The notes below the pieces were generated by a model that was given only the letters and a program-made list of their open reading frames with translations, was not told the origin of the DNA and searched no databases. This document shows, piece by piece, positions 35,257 to 43,164 of a stretch of 64,000 nucleotides of DNA. Made by a program: the position numbers and the translations under genes. The stretch lies in the NCBI GenBank assembly GCA_024637145.1, contig JAGXFQ010000014.1, positions 1-64,000 on the forward strand. Reading direction: 5' to 3'. Source of the DNA: Desulfobulbaceae bacterium (GTDB lineage: Bacteria; Desulfobacterota; Desulfobulbia; Desulfobulbales; SURF-16). How positions within the stretch are numbered: the stretch's first letter is position 1; each line of letters begins with the position of its first letter.

Positions 35257-36315
35257 ATGACAACGGACAAAATAGATCTCAGAAATTTTAACAAAGAGCA
35301 GCTCCAGCAGTGGATCAGCGCGCTGGGCCACTCCCCCTATCGGGGCCGGCAGATTTTTGCCTGGCTCTACCGGCCCGGCATTACTGATTTCCAGCAGATG
35401 ACCGATTTGCCCCAACAATTCCGCGATGAGCTGCAGGAGAGCGCCTTTATCAGCTCTCTGCCCATTGCGGCCCAAGAAGTCTCTACAGACGGCACCATCA
35501 AGTATGGCCTGCAGCTCCACGATGGGCTGCTGATCGAAAGCGTCCTCATCCCGGAAGAGGAGCGCAACACCCTCTGTATTTCCTCCCAGGTGGGGTGTGC
35601 CATGGGGTGTGCCTTCTGCCTCACCGGCACCATGGGCTTCAGCCGCAACCTGACTCCGGCTGAGATTGTCGGCCAGATCAGTGCGATCCAGAGGGACCTG
35701 AGCCAGCGGCAGGCCGGCCGCATCACCAATATCGTCTTCATGGGCATGGGGGAACCCCTGGCCAATTTCGATAATCTGCTCACTGCCCTGGCAATCATCA
35801 TGGACGAACTGGGCCTCCATTTCACAAACCGCAGCACCACGGTCTCCACCTGTGGCCTGGCTCCCAGGATTATCGAGCTGGGCAAACGGTTCCGGGTGAA
35901 TCTGGCCATTTCCCTCCATGGTGCCGATGATGAGACCCGCAACAAAATCATGCCGGTGAACCTCACCTACCCCATTGCCGAGGTGCTGGAGGCGTGCCGG
36001 CAATTCCCTCTGCCCTCCGGCAAGGTGCTCATGTTTGAGTATATCCTCCTGGCCGGAATCAATGACAGTGTTGGTGATGCCCAAAAGCTGGCCGCGCTTT
36101 TAAAAGGAGTGCCGTGCAAGATAAATCTTCTGCCCTGCAATGAGGCCCCGGAGATCCCCTTTTCCCAGCCCAGTCGGAACCGGGTCTACGCCTTCCAGGA
36201 TGTCCTGCGTAAGGCAGGCTATACCGTGCTGATCAGAATCAGCCGGGGCGCTGACATCTCAGCGGCCTGCGGCCAGCTGGCCAACAAGAGCAAGCAGGAG
36301 CAAAAGGGGGTATGA
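35257..36315 (+). CDS. rlmN: 23S rRNA m2A2503 / tRNA methyltransferase RlmN
   Basis: A 352-residue radical SAM enzyme adding a methyl to C2 of A2503 in 23S rRNA and A37 in some tRNAs. The cluster cysteines are in CAMGCAFCLTG, the second methyl-carrying cysteine is in the C-terminal SRGADISAACGQLA, and MGMGEPLANFDN is also diagnostic. The start is ambiguous: ATG at 35257 gives the typical MTTDKIDLRNF beginning, while an ATG at 35215 would add 14 residues. Neither has a good ribosome binding site. It overlaps the next gene by four bases (ATGA). Confidence 0.95.
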   Translation: MTTDKIDLRNFNKEQLQQWISALGHSPYRGRQIFAWLYRPGITDFQQMTDLPQQFRDELQESAFISSLPIAAQEVSTDGTIKYGLQLHDGLLIESVLIPEEERNTLCISSQVGCAMGCAFCLTGTMGFSRNLTPAEIVGQISAIQRDLSQRQAGRITNIVFMGMGEPLANFDNLLTALAIIMDELGLHFTNRSTTVSTCGLAPRIIELGKRFRVNLAISLHGADDETRNKIMPVNLTYPIAEVLEACRQFPLPSGKVLMFEYILLAGINDSVGDAQKLAALLKGVPCKINLLPCNEAPEIPFSQPSRNRVYAFQDVLRKAGYTVLIRISRGADISAACGQLANKSKQEQKGV

Positions 36316-37688
36316 GCCTCCATCACTTCCGCCGCCAATCTCCCTTTGACGTTGATCTCCAGACCCTCTTTGCCTGGCATGAACGCCCCGGCGCCCTGGA
36401 AAGATTGATCCCACCCTGGGACCCCCTGCGGGTTCTCCACAATGACGGCCATCTCCAGGCAGGGGCCCGGGTGGATCTGCTCCTGAAGGTTGGCCCGGTG
36501 CCGGTGCCCTGGCGGGCCAGACATACCGGCTATAAACGCAACTCCTTTTTCCGCGATGAGCAGGAACGCGGCCCCTTTCGGCAATTCATCCACACCCATG
36601 GCTTTCGGGAAGAATCTGCCGGCCGGGCCACCCTCATCGACACCATTGATTATGAACTGCCCCTGGGACCAGTGGGGGATCTTTTTGCCGGTCGCCTTGC
36701 CAGGCAGCTCCATCAGACCTTCAACTACCGCCACCACCTCCTGGCTGAAGACCTCCGTGCCCATCAGGGCAGCACCACCCCGCCCCTGACCTTTCTGATC
36801 AGCGGGGCCACCGGAGTGGTGGGGCGCAGCCTCATCCCCTTCTTGACCACCGGTGGCCATCGGGTCATTACACTGGTGCGGCAGCGCCCCATTGGCCCGG
36901 ACGAGCTCTTTTGGAATCCTCTGCTGGGGGAACTGGATCTTTCATCCCTGCAACAGATTGATGTGGTGATCCATCTTGCCGGGGAGAATATCGCAACTGG
37001 CCGCTGGCATGATGCCAAGAAGAGGCGTATCCTGGAGAGCCGGGTTCTGGGAACCCGGCTGCTGGCCGAAAAAACAGCGGCACGCCGCCAGAAACCGCAG
37101 GCTTTTTTGTCCGCCTCGGCCATCGGCTTTTACGGCCATCGCCAGGATGAGATCCTCAGCGAGAAGAGCCCGGGGGGCATGAATTTCATCTCCCGGGTGT
37201 GTGCGGAGTGGGAGGGGGCCACTCAAACAGTGCGCCGCGCCGGCGTCAGGGTGGCACTGCTGCGCATCGGAGTGGCCTTGACTCCGAAGGGCGGGGCCTT
37301 GCAGACCATGCTCGGTCCCGCCAGATTAGGTATTATCGGCCCCTTGGGCACGGGCAGCCAATATATGAGCTGGATCGCCATCAATGATCTGGTCTGGGCC
37401 ATCCACCATATCGTCTTCAACGCGGCACTCGAGGGCCCTATTAATATCTGCGCCCCAACACCGCTTACCAACCGCGAGTTCGTCAATATCCTGGCCGCCA
37501 AGATGGGGCGCCGCACCCTGCCCGCCATTCCAGCCGGGCTGGTGCGCCTTTGTTTCGGGGCCATGGCAGATGAAATCCCCCTGGCCAGCACCAGGGTCAG
37601 ACCGGAGAAACTCCTTGCCAGCGGCTTTGGTTTCCGCTATCGATCCCTTGACCAGGCCCTTGATTATCTCCTTTCTGCCCTCAGGTAA
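36312..37688 (+). CDS. TIGR01777-type epimerase with N-terminal SRPBCC domain
   Basis: A 458-residue fusion. Residues about 1-150 resemble a START/SRPBCC ligand-binding domain (LHHFRRQSPFDVDLQTLFAW). Residues about 158-458 are an extended short-chain dehydrogenase of the YfcH/TIGR01777 group (LISGATGVVGRSLIPFL for NAD(P) binding, HLAGENIATGRW, SASAIGFYG). The fusion is common in this family. The substrate is unknown. Coupled to rlmN by an ATGA overlap, and to the membrane gene that begins two bases after its stop. Confidence 0.88.
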   Translation: MSLHHFRRQSPFDVDLQTLFAWHERPGALERLIPPWDPLRVLHNDGHLQAGARVDLLLKVGPVPVPWRARHTGYKRNSFFRDEQERGPFRQFIHTHGFREESAGRATLIDTIDYELPLGPVGDLFAGRLARQLHQTFNYRHHLLAEDLRAHQGSTTPPLTFLISGATGVVGRSLIPFLTTGGHRVITLVRQRPIGPDELFWNPLLGELDLSSLQQIDVVIHLAGENIATGRWHDAKKRRILESRVLGTRLLAEKTAARRQKPQAFLSASAIGFYGHRQDEILSEKSPGGMNFISRVCAEWEGATQTVRRAGVRVALLRIGVALTPKGGALQTMLGPARLGIIGPLGTGSQYMSWIAINDLVWAIHHIVFNAALEGPINICAPTPLTNREFVNILAAKMGRRTLPAIPAGLVRLCFGAMADEIPLASTRVRPEKLLASGFGFRYRSLDQALDYLLSALR

Positions 37689-37690
37689 AG

Positions 37691-38854
37691 ATGCCCTCTC
37701 CTTTCCGCCTCATATTTCTGCTACTCATGGCCTCAGCCCTCACCTTCGGCTATGCCGATCTTTTGGTTGCCGCGGCTACCCCCTTTGATTTCGAGCGACT
37801 GCACATCTTCCTCTTCAACCTGTGCAGCGGCGGGACCATTCTCGTCTATTATACGGAAAATAAGCGACGAGTGACCAAGGCGGCCAAGGCCTTTCTTCTG
37901 CTCTCTTTCGCCTATGCCCTTCTCGCCTTTTATGAGGTCTATCTGCCCGCCCTGCTGGTGGGGGTTATGCTGGCGGGGATAGTGGAGTTGGTGCGTGTCC
38001 GCCGTTTTTCCTGGAACGCCAAAGGCCTCTTCTCCCCGGCGCTTTCCGTGCAGAGCAAATTCCATCAGGCAGCCCTGATCTGCCTGAGCCTGGGCCTGCT
38101 TGCCTCCTCCCTGGTCATCGCCAACAACGAATTTTTCTTTTGGGTGACCCTTGCCAATCTGAAATTAAACACCTTTTTCCTTGGCTTTTCCTTTCCCATA
38201 TCCCTGATCAGCATGTCGGTTATTTTCAGCCAGATGAACAGCCTCGGCCAGGAGGGTCAGCCCCAGCCACTTCAGCGTCTGGTTGCCTTGCTCAAAAACA
38301 GCTGTTTCTGGACCATTAATCTCGGGGTCATTATCTTCTTTATCCTGATCCTTTTGGAGAGGCTGGTCTATCAGGTCATTATCGCCTCCATCCTTTTTTG
38401 CGCGGTGATGCTCATCTATATGCTCTATCGCCACCTGGGCACCAGCCACCAGCAGAAATATTTCCTCACCTCCGGCATGCTCTTTCTGGTGGCCACCGCC
38501 GTCACCGGCATCCTCTATATTATCTTCGCCTTTTCCCCCACCTATCTTCCTGAAAAATACAAATCCCTGTTACGGATACACGCCTACCTGGCATTATACG
38601 GCTGGAATCTCAGCGGCCTGGCAGTGCTGGTCAGACATCACGACTTCCCCATCCAGCTCCATTCAGGCACGCTCGTCGCCTTGCACTGGCTCACCGTGCT
38701 TTTCCTCTGTCCCCTGGGCAACCACAGCCGGCTCTTTGCCGGAGCAGCCATTCTCTGTTATCTGTTGATCCTCTCCGCCTTTTTCTTCCGCAAAGGGCTG
38801 CCAGACGCCGGCCTGGCAGAACTGCCCCTCGAACCTCTCCTTCCTCGGCAGTGA
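37691..38854 (+). CDS. Polytopic membrane protein, function unknown
   Basis: A 387-residue protein with about ten or eleven predicted membrane helices. Histidines sit near helix ends (HAYLALYGWNLSGLAVL, VLVRHHDFP, ALHWLTVLF), which could hint at haem or metal binding, but no family is recognised. AGGTAAAG immediately precedes the ATG. The two-base gap to the upstream epimerase gene makes a shared transcript likely. Confidence 0.75.
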   Translation: MPSPFRLIFLLLMASALTFGYADLLVAAATPFDFERLHIFLFNLCSGGTILVYYTENKRRVTKAAKAFLLLSFAYALLAFYEVYLPALLVGVMLAGIVELVRVRRFSWNAKGLFSPALSVQSKFHQAALICLSLGLLASSLVIANNEFFFWVTLANLKLNTFFLGFSFPISLISMSVIFSQMNSLGQEGQPQPLQRLVALLKNSCFWTINLGVIIFFILILLERLVYQVIIASILFCAVMLIYMLYRHLGTSHQQKYFLTSGMLFLVATAVTGILYIIFAFSPTYLPEKYKSLLRIHAYLALYGWNLSGLAVLVRHHDFPIQLHSGTLVALHWLTVLFLCPLGNHSRLFAGAAILCYLLILSAFFFRKGLPDAGLAELPLEPLLPRQ

Positions 38855-39004
38855 CCAGGAAGATGCCCCTAGCAAATAAATTTATTATTGCCGGACCCTC
38901 CTTAATCGCGATACGCTTTTTATTATGACAAGGCAATGAATGGAGCGCGCCCTGGCCGGCCCCGGCAAGGACGCGCTCTACTCATAGAATAAGGAGCTGT
39001 AATC

Positions 39005-40015
39005 ATGACGGAAGCGCTCTTTTATAAGGCTGAGGCGGATAAAACAATTGTCTGCGCTCTTTGCAACCATCACTGTCATATCAAACCGGGCAAACGCGGG
39101 ATCTGCGGGGTCCGCGAAAACCAGGAGGGTACGCTCTACAGCCTGGTCTACGGTCGCCTGGTTTCCGCCAATAGCGATCCCATTGAAAAAAAACCCCTCT
39201 TTCATTTCCTGCCCGGCTCCACCTCCTACTCCATTGCCCCTGTGGGCTGTAATTTCCGCTGCCGTCACTGCCAGAACTACCAGATCTCCCAATACCCCCA
39301 TCTGTACAACGGCGAGATAATTGGAACCGCCACCAGTCCTGAACAGGTGGTGGCGGCGGCGGTTGCCGCTGGCTGCGCCAGTATCAGCTATACCTATGTG
39401 GAACCCACCATTTTCTACGAGTTTGCTTATGACTGTGCTCTTTTGGCCCATAAACGCGGCCTGAAAAACGTCTTTGTCAGCAACGGCTATATGACTCCGG
39501 AAGTCACCCGGCATCTGGCACCGGTCCTGGATGGCATTAATATCGACATCAAGGCCTTCAGCGATGATTTCTACAAGAAAATATGCTCGGCCCGCCTCCA
39601 GCCGGTTCTGGACAATGTCCGCCTCATGCAGGCGCTGGGGGTCTGGGTTGAAATAACCACCCTGCTCATTCCCGGCCTCAACGACTCAAAGGCGGAATTA
39701 GAGCAAATGGCCCGCTTTATCAAGGATATCGATGCTGACATACCCTGGCATCTTACGGCCTTTTACCCCACCTATAAACTGACGGACAGGCCCCCCACCC
39801 CGGTGGAGACACTGCGCCGGGCCCGGGATATCGGCCTCAAGGAAGGTCTCCACTTTGTCTATGAAGGCAATATCCCGGGTGAGGGCGGCGAGAACACCTA
39901 TTGCCCCCATTGTGGGACTGAGATTATCAGTCGCTATGGTATGAGCTGCAAGGCGGTGCAGATATCAGCAGGCAGGTGCGCCCACTGCCAGGAGGTCATT
40001 CCCGGTGTCTGGTAG
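39005..40015 (+). CDS. amrS: AmrS-family radical SAM protein (AmmeMemoRadiSam system)
   Basis: A 336-residue radical SAM enzyme. The N-terminal zinc-like CALCNHHCHI and CGVRENQ segments precede the cluster motif CNFRCRHCQN. The C-terminus has a further CPHCGTEII..CAHCQEVIPG zinc-like pair. This matches AmrS, formerly annotated pyruvate-formate-lyase activating-like, which usually accompanies an AMMECR1 and a Memo-family protein. Neither partner is in this window. AAGGAG-like aataaggagc precedes the ATG. Confidence 0.9.
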   Translation: MTEALFYKAEADKTIVCALCNHHCHIKPGKRGICGVRENQEGTLYSLVYGRLVSANSDPIEKKPLFHFLPGSTSYSIAPVGCNFRCRHCQNYQISQYPHLYNGEIIGTATSPEQVVAAAVAAGCASISYTYVEPTIFYEFAYDCALLAHKRGLKNVFVSNGYMTPEVTRHLAPVLDGINIDIKAFSDDFYKKICSARLQPVLDNVRLMQALGVWVEITTLLIPGLNDSKAELEQMARFIKDIDADIPWHLTAFYPTYKLTDRPPTPVETLRRARDIGLKEGLHFVYEGNIPGEGGENTYCPHCGTEIISRYGMSCKAVQISAGRCAHCQEVIPGVW

Positions 40016-40111
40016 CCCCTCCTGCCTCCTCTGCTGATCAGGCCCCCTCCTGGCCCCTGTGCAGCCGTGTCCACAAAGGCCAGCGGCCCTAAAGGCCCTT
40101 TTGCCCCTCTC

Positions 40112-40140
40112 TTGACGAACCCCTCTCCCCTGTTTATAAT
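40112..40140 (+). promoter_or_regulatory. Strong sigma-70-type promoter
   Basis: TTGACG (40112-40117), exactly 17 bp, TATAAT (40135-40140): eleven of twelve consensus matches. The expected start is about 40147, almost 400 bp upstream of the next ATG (40530). Confidence 0.75.
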
Positions 40141-40141
40141 G

Positions 40142-40283
40142 CCCTCTTCTAATGAGACAGCCAGAGCAGCTGGAGAAGAGGGTCACCTTGCCAGGATAGG
40201 CAAAGCCGTTTATTTCCCGCACAACTCCGCCCAAACCAACAGAAAGACAAAGGGGTTCCCGGGTGGCCCTTGGGCCTTTTTTT
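40142..40283 (+). ncRNA. Candidate small RNA or riboregulatory leader
   Basis: Right after the promoter comes CCCTCTTCT..AGAAGAGGG (40142-40182), a nine-pair stem with a nested CCAG/CTGG pair. A second hairpin CTTGCC-AGGATA-GGCAAAG follows, then a terminator-like GGCC-CTTG-GGCC with seven T residues (to about 40283). Together they could be a 135-140-base RNA or a terminating leader that controls the downstream flavoprotein-selU genes. It does not match any riboswitch pattern I know, and no homologue has been checked. Confidence 0.45.
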
Positions 40284-40529
40284 GCTTTGGGGGCTTTTTG
40301 GTCTTACGAAGGCTCGCGGCCCGAAGGAGCTGCTCCTTTGCCCCTTGGCGACGGTGCCAAAAAAAATAACTGGCAGAGGGCATTTCCTGGTATGATGCCT
40401 GCCCTTGGCACCTTGCCTGCCAAGACAACCGGCCCCAGGGCCTGAACTCTTCGCGTCTCGCCTGGAGTCCGGAAATCCTGCCTCACCACCTGATCCTTCC
40501 CCCCTTCCTTGGCTTTACAGGAGCTCCTC

Positions 40530-41186
40530 ATGCGTATAAAAATTCTCGGAATTTCCGGCTCACCTATAGAAAACAGCAATACGGATCGGGCCCTGCAGAT
40601 TGCCCTGGCGGCAACCGGTTATCAGACAGAGTTTATCAAATTATCTGACTATACCGTGGGGCCCTGTAATGCCTGTTTGGGCTGCACAGAAACCAATAGA
40701 TGCGTGCTCAAGGATGACGGGATCATGCTGACGGAAAAGGCCTACAAGGCAAACGCCCTGATCATTGCCGGCTGGACCCCTTACGCCTCCATTGACAGCC
40801 GCACCAAGGCCTTTATGGAACGCCTCTATGCCCTGCGTCATCGCCATGGCCTCATGCACGGCAAACCAGGGGCGGCCATCGTTACGTCGACAATTCCTGA
40901 GGGTTTAGAAGGAATGGCGCCGGCCGGCGACCTGGGTATTGGCGCCATTGAGAACCACATGAGAGCAGAAGGGATGCATTTTGTGGGCGGTGTTCAGGTG
41001 GCCGACAATGTGCCCTGTATCCATTGCGGTGATGACCGCCAATGTGCGCATTCAAGCCTCAAGTCCATCTACGGCCGGGACGCCACCATCGCCCAGGTGG
41101 GAATCAAGCGCCCGGAAGAGTCCCCGGCCACCATGGCTGCCCTGGAAAAACTGGGTAAGGACATTGGAGCCGCTGTGTATGGTTGA
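40530..41186 (+). CDS. Iron-sulfur flavoprotein (NADPH-FMN reductase fold)
   Basis: A 218-residue flavodoxin-like protein. FMN-binding ILGISGSPIENSNTD opens the fold, and the compact cysteine motif CNACLGCTETNRC (C-x2-C-x2-C-x5-C) identifies the iron-sulfur flavoprotein type found in anaerobes, which transfer electrons to O2/H2O2 detoxification or other acceptors. A second cysteine group, CIHCGDDRQC, lies near 160-170. AGGAG is six bases before the ATG at 40530. The stop overlaps the selU start by eight bases. Confidence 0.88.
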   Translation: MRIKILGISGSPIENSNTDRALQIALAATGYQTEFIKLSDYTVGPCNACLGCTETNRCVLKDDGIMLTEKAYKANALIIAGWTPYASIDSRTKAFMERLYALRHRHGLMHGKPGAAIVTSTIPEGLEGMAPAGDLGIGAIENHMRAEGMHFVGGVQVADNVPCIHCGDDRQCAHSSLKSIYGRDATIAQVGIKRPEESPATMAALEKLGKDIGAAVYG

Positions 41187-42258
41187 GGAAAGCATGGCCT
41201 CTGGGGGAGGAAGTGCCTTGGTGGAGGCGGCCGCCATCTCCTGGACCTCGTTGCCCCAGGTTATTGACGTGCGCTCCCCTGCCGAGTTTGAGGCCGGCCA
41301 TATTTCGGGGGCCTATAATGTCCCCCTGTTCAGCGACGCGGAACGAGCCACAGTGGGCACCCTCTATAAGCAGGTGAGCCGCCAGGCTGCCCTTGATAAG
41401 GGCCTGGAGATTGTCGGCCCTAAGCTGGCCGCCCTGGTCAAAGAGATCAGAGAGCATGGCGGCCCGGTGCCGCTTATTTATTGTTGGCGGGGCGGCCTGC
41501 GCAGTGCAAGCGTCTGCGGACTCATGCAGATCAGCGGCCAGGGCTGTAAGCGCCTGGCCGGCGGCTATAAGGCCTTTCGCACTCATGTGCGCCAGCACTT
41601 TTCGCAGCCTGCCCGCTTGCTCCTGCTGGGCGGTTCCACCGGCAGCGGCAAGACAGCCCTCCTCCACCGACTGGCCCAGGATCATCTCCAGATTCTCGAT
41701 CTGGAAGGAATGGCCAATCATAAAGGCTCTGCCTTTGGTCATATCAACGAAAAACCGCAGCCCACCAATGAGCAGTTTGAAAACAATCTCTTCCTGGCCT
41801 GGCAACACCTCGACCCAAGCCAGCCCATCCTGGTGGAAAATGAGAGCCGGGTTATCGGCAAGGTCCACCTGCCCGAACCTCTGTTCAGCCAGATGCGCAC
41901 AGCCCCCCTGCTTGCCATTGAGGTTCCCAAGAAGGCGCGTATTGCCAGGCTGATCGCTGATTATGCCACAACACCCAAGGCCGAGCTGGTGGAGGCCACC
42001 AAACGGATCGCCAAGAAACTGGGCCCCGAGAAGGTGCAGAGGGTGGAGGAGCATATCCAGAACGAGGAGTTTCATCAGGCCTGCGAGATCCTGCTCTCCT
42101 ATTATGATATCTATTATTACCGAGGCGTTTTCAAGCGTCCGCCTGAGCTCATTCACTACCTGGAGCTTGAGGGTCGGGACCTGGACCGCGATGCAGCGCT
42201 CATTAAAGCAAAAATAGCTTCCCTGCCCTCTTTGTTCGGCCCTCATGCGCCACAATGA
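41179..42258 (+). CDS. selU: tRNA 2-selenouridine synthase
   Basis: A 359-residue MnmH/SelU. It has an N-terminal rhodanese domain (VIDVRSPAEFEAGHISGAYNVP, here quoted in part) with catalytic cysteine in YCWRGGLRS, then a P-loop domain (LLGGSTGSGKT) binding tRNA or geranyl-diphosphate. It replaces sulfur by selenium in the wobble base of certain tRNAs using selenophosphate. It ends in a terminator shared with the selenoprotein mvhD. The start is taken as the ATG at 41179 that overlaps the flavoprotein stop; the ATG at 41194 is an alternative. Confidence 0.94.
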   Translation: MVEESMASGGGSALVEAAAISWTSLPQVIDVRSPAEFEAGHISGAYNVPLFSDAERATVGTLYKQVSRQAALDKGLEIVGPKLAALVKEIREHGGPVPLIYCWRGGLRSASVCGLMQISGQGCKRLAGGYKAFRTHVRQHFSQPARLLLLGGSTGSGKTALLHRLAQDHLQILDLEGMANHKGSAFGHINEKPQPTNEQFENNLFLAWQHLDPSQPILVENESRVIGKVHLPEPLFSQMRTAPLLAIEVPKKARIARLIADYATTPKAELVEATKRIAKKLGPEKVQRVEEHIQNEEFHQACEILLSYYDIYYYRGVFKRPPELIHYLELEGRDLDRDAALIKAKIASLPSLFGPHAPQ

Positions 42259-42504
42259 GGCTGGCCATCCGCCCTTGTGATCAGTCCCTGGGAATGTACG
42301 AAAATCCCTGGTGTTGATAGACAATCATCGCCACATAGCCGTTGTCAACCAACACCACCTGAAAGTGGAATCAGCCGCCCACCAAAGGCCATAGCCAAAA
42401 ATAACATTTTCTTAAAATAGCATAAGGGCGCTCTGGGCGGGATTAAATCCGAGAATAGTTATCATGTTAACAAAGAGCGGAGCAGGAAAAAGAGCAGGAA
42501 GAGA
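42259..42504. other. Intergenic region with possible gene remnant
   Basis: No intact gene. On the minus strand about 25 codons ending near 42284 read VVLVDNGYVAMIVYQHQG and stop, preceded closely by another stop. They could be a decayed gene tail or chance. The remainder is A-rich. Confidence 0.3.
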
Positions 42505-42551
42505 AATAAAAAAAGCCTGAAAGACACGAAGTCGATCAGGCTTTTTTTATT
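42505..42551. terminator. Bidirectional terminator selU / mvhD
   Basis: AATAAAAAAAGCCTGA (42505-42520) and TCAGGCTTTTTTTATT (42536-42551) are perfectly complementary with a 15-base loop. A and T tracts serve both converging transcripts. Confidence 0.85.
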
Positions 42552-42567
42552 TCTATGGTGCTAAAAT

Positions 42568-43164
42568 TCAGCCAAGGGCTGCAGCCAGACTCTTTTCCAG
42601 TTTGGCCTCAACAGTCTCGGTGATCACCTTGCCATCCAGGACATTGTCCTTGCGCAGGGATCTGGTCGTGGTACCAAAGGCGGTTCTGACCTTGACGGTG
42701 GACAAGGCGGCCAGGGCCTTGTCCAGACGTATCTTCATTTCCTCTGGTGCAATACCTTCAATATGGCCCAATGGACCAAGTTCCGTTACCTGGGCTGAAA
42801 ACTGCGTAATCAATTTAACAAAACGGGGCGCCTCGGCAGCAGAGGCCCATTGCAGGTTGTAACGACGTTCATCAAGACCGATATCGCGCATAACCTTGTG
42901 GACGAGGGCATTTACGCCCATTGCATCATAATTACCAAACTGGTAATGGCATTCGCCGAGTTGTCAGCCACCGGTGAAGATGCCGGCCGCACCTTCAGCA
43001 AAACCGCGTAGAATAAAGGTGGGGTCAATACGACCGGTGCACATGACACGGATCGTCCGGAGATTGGGGGGGTATTGGTAACGGGCCACCCCGGCAGCAT
43101 CCGCGGCGGCGTAACAACACCAGTTACAGAGAAACCCTAATATTTTCGGATTAAAACCACTCAT
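42568..43164 (-). CDS. mvhD: MvhD/FlpD-type electron-transfer subunit, selenoprotein
   Basis: A 198-residue [2Fe-2S] protein that passes electrons to HdrA. The cysteine cluster FLCNWCCYAAADAAG (13-17) and MCTGRID (42) are followed by the family motif normally read GGCHLGDCHY. Here the first cysteine of that motif is UGA (codon 67, 42964-42966), giving GG-Sec-QLGECHYQFGNY. This is the same site as Sec in methanogen VhuD. Sixteen bases after the UGA a perfect ATTACCA/TGGTAAT hairpin forms a likely bacterial SECIS. Standard gene callers would split it in two. Its ATG overlaps the hdrA stop by four bases. Confidence 0.93.
42931..42947 (-). promoter_or_regulatory. SECIS-like hairpin of mvhD
   Basis: Minus-strand ATTACCA-GTT-TGGTAAT lies 16 bases after the in-frame UGA. 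The apical CCAGTTTGG is identical to the loop region behind the fdhA UGA, supporting shared SelB recognition. Confidence 0.75.

Larger units (their letters stand above)
40016..40529. other. 514-bp intergenic region with promoter, hairpins and terminator
   Basis: There is no credible ORF. Besides the promoter-hairpin-terminator unit described separately, perfect small inverted repeats occur at about 40323-40339 (AAGGAGC/GCTCCTT) and at 40404-40424 (CTTGGCA/TGCCAAG). The region therefore looks like a structured leader or a small-RNA locus in front of the flavoprotein-selU pair. Confidence 0.5.

Noticed and set aside
40067-40445. Short open frames in the 40.0-40.5 kb spacer
   Set aside because: They cross the promoter, hairpins and terminator-like T-run and have no ribosome binding sites. 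The RNA interpretation fits better.
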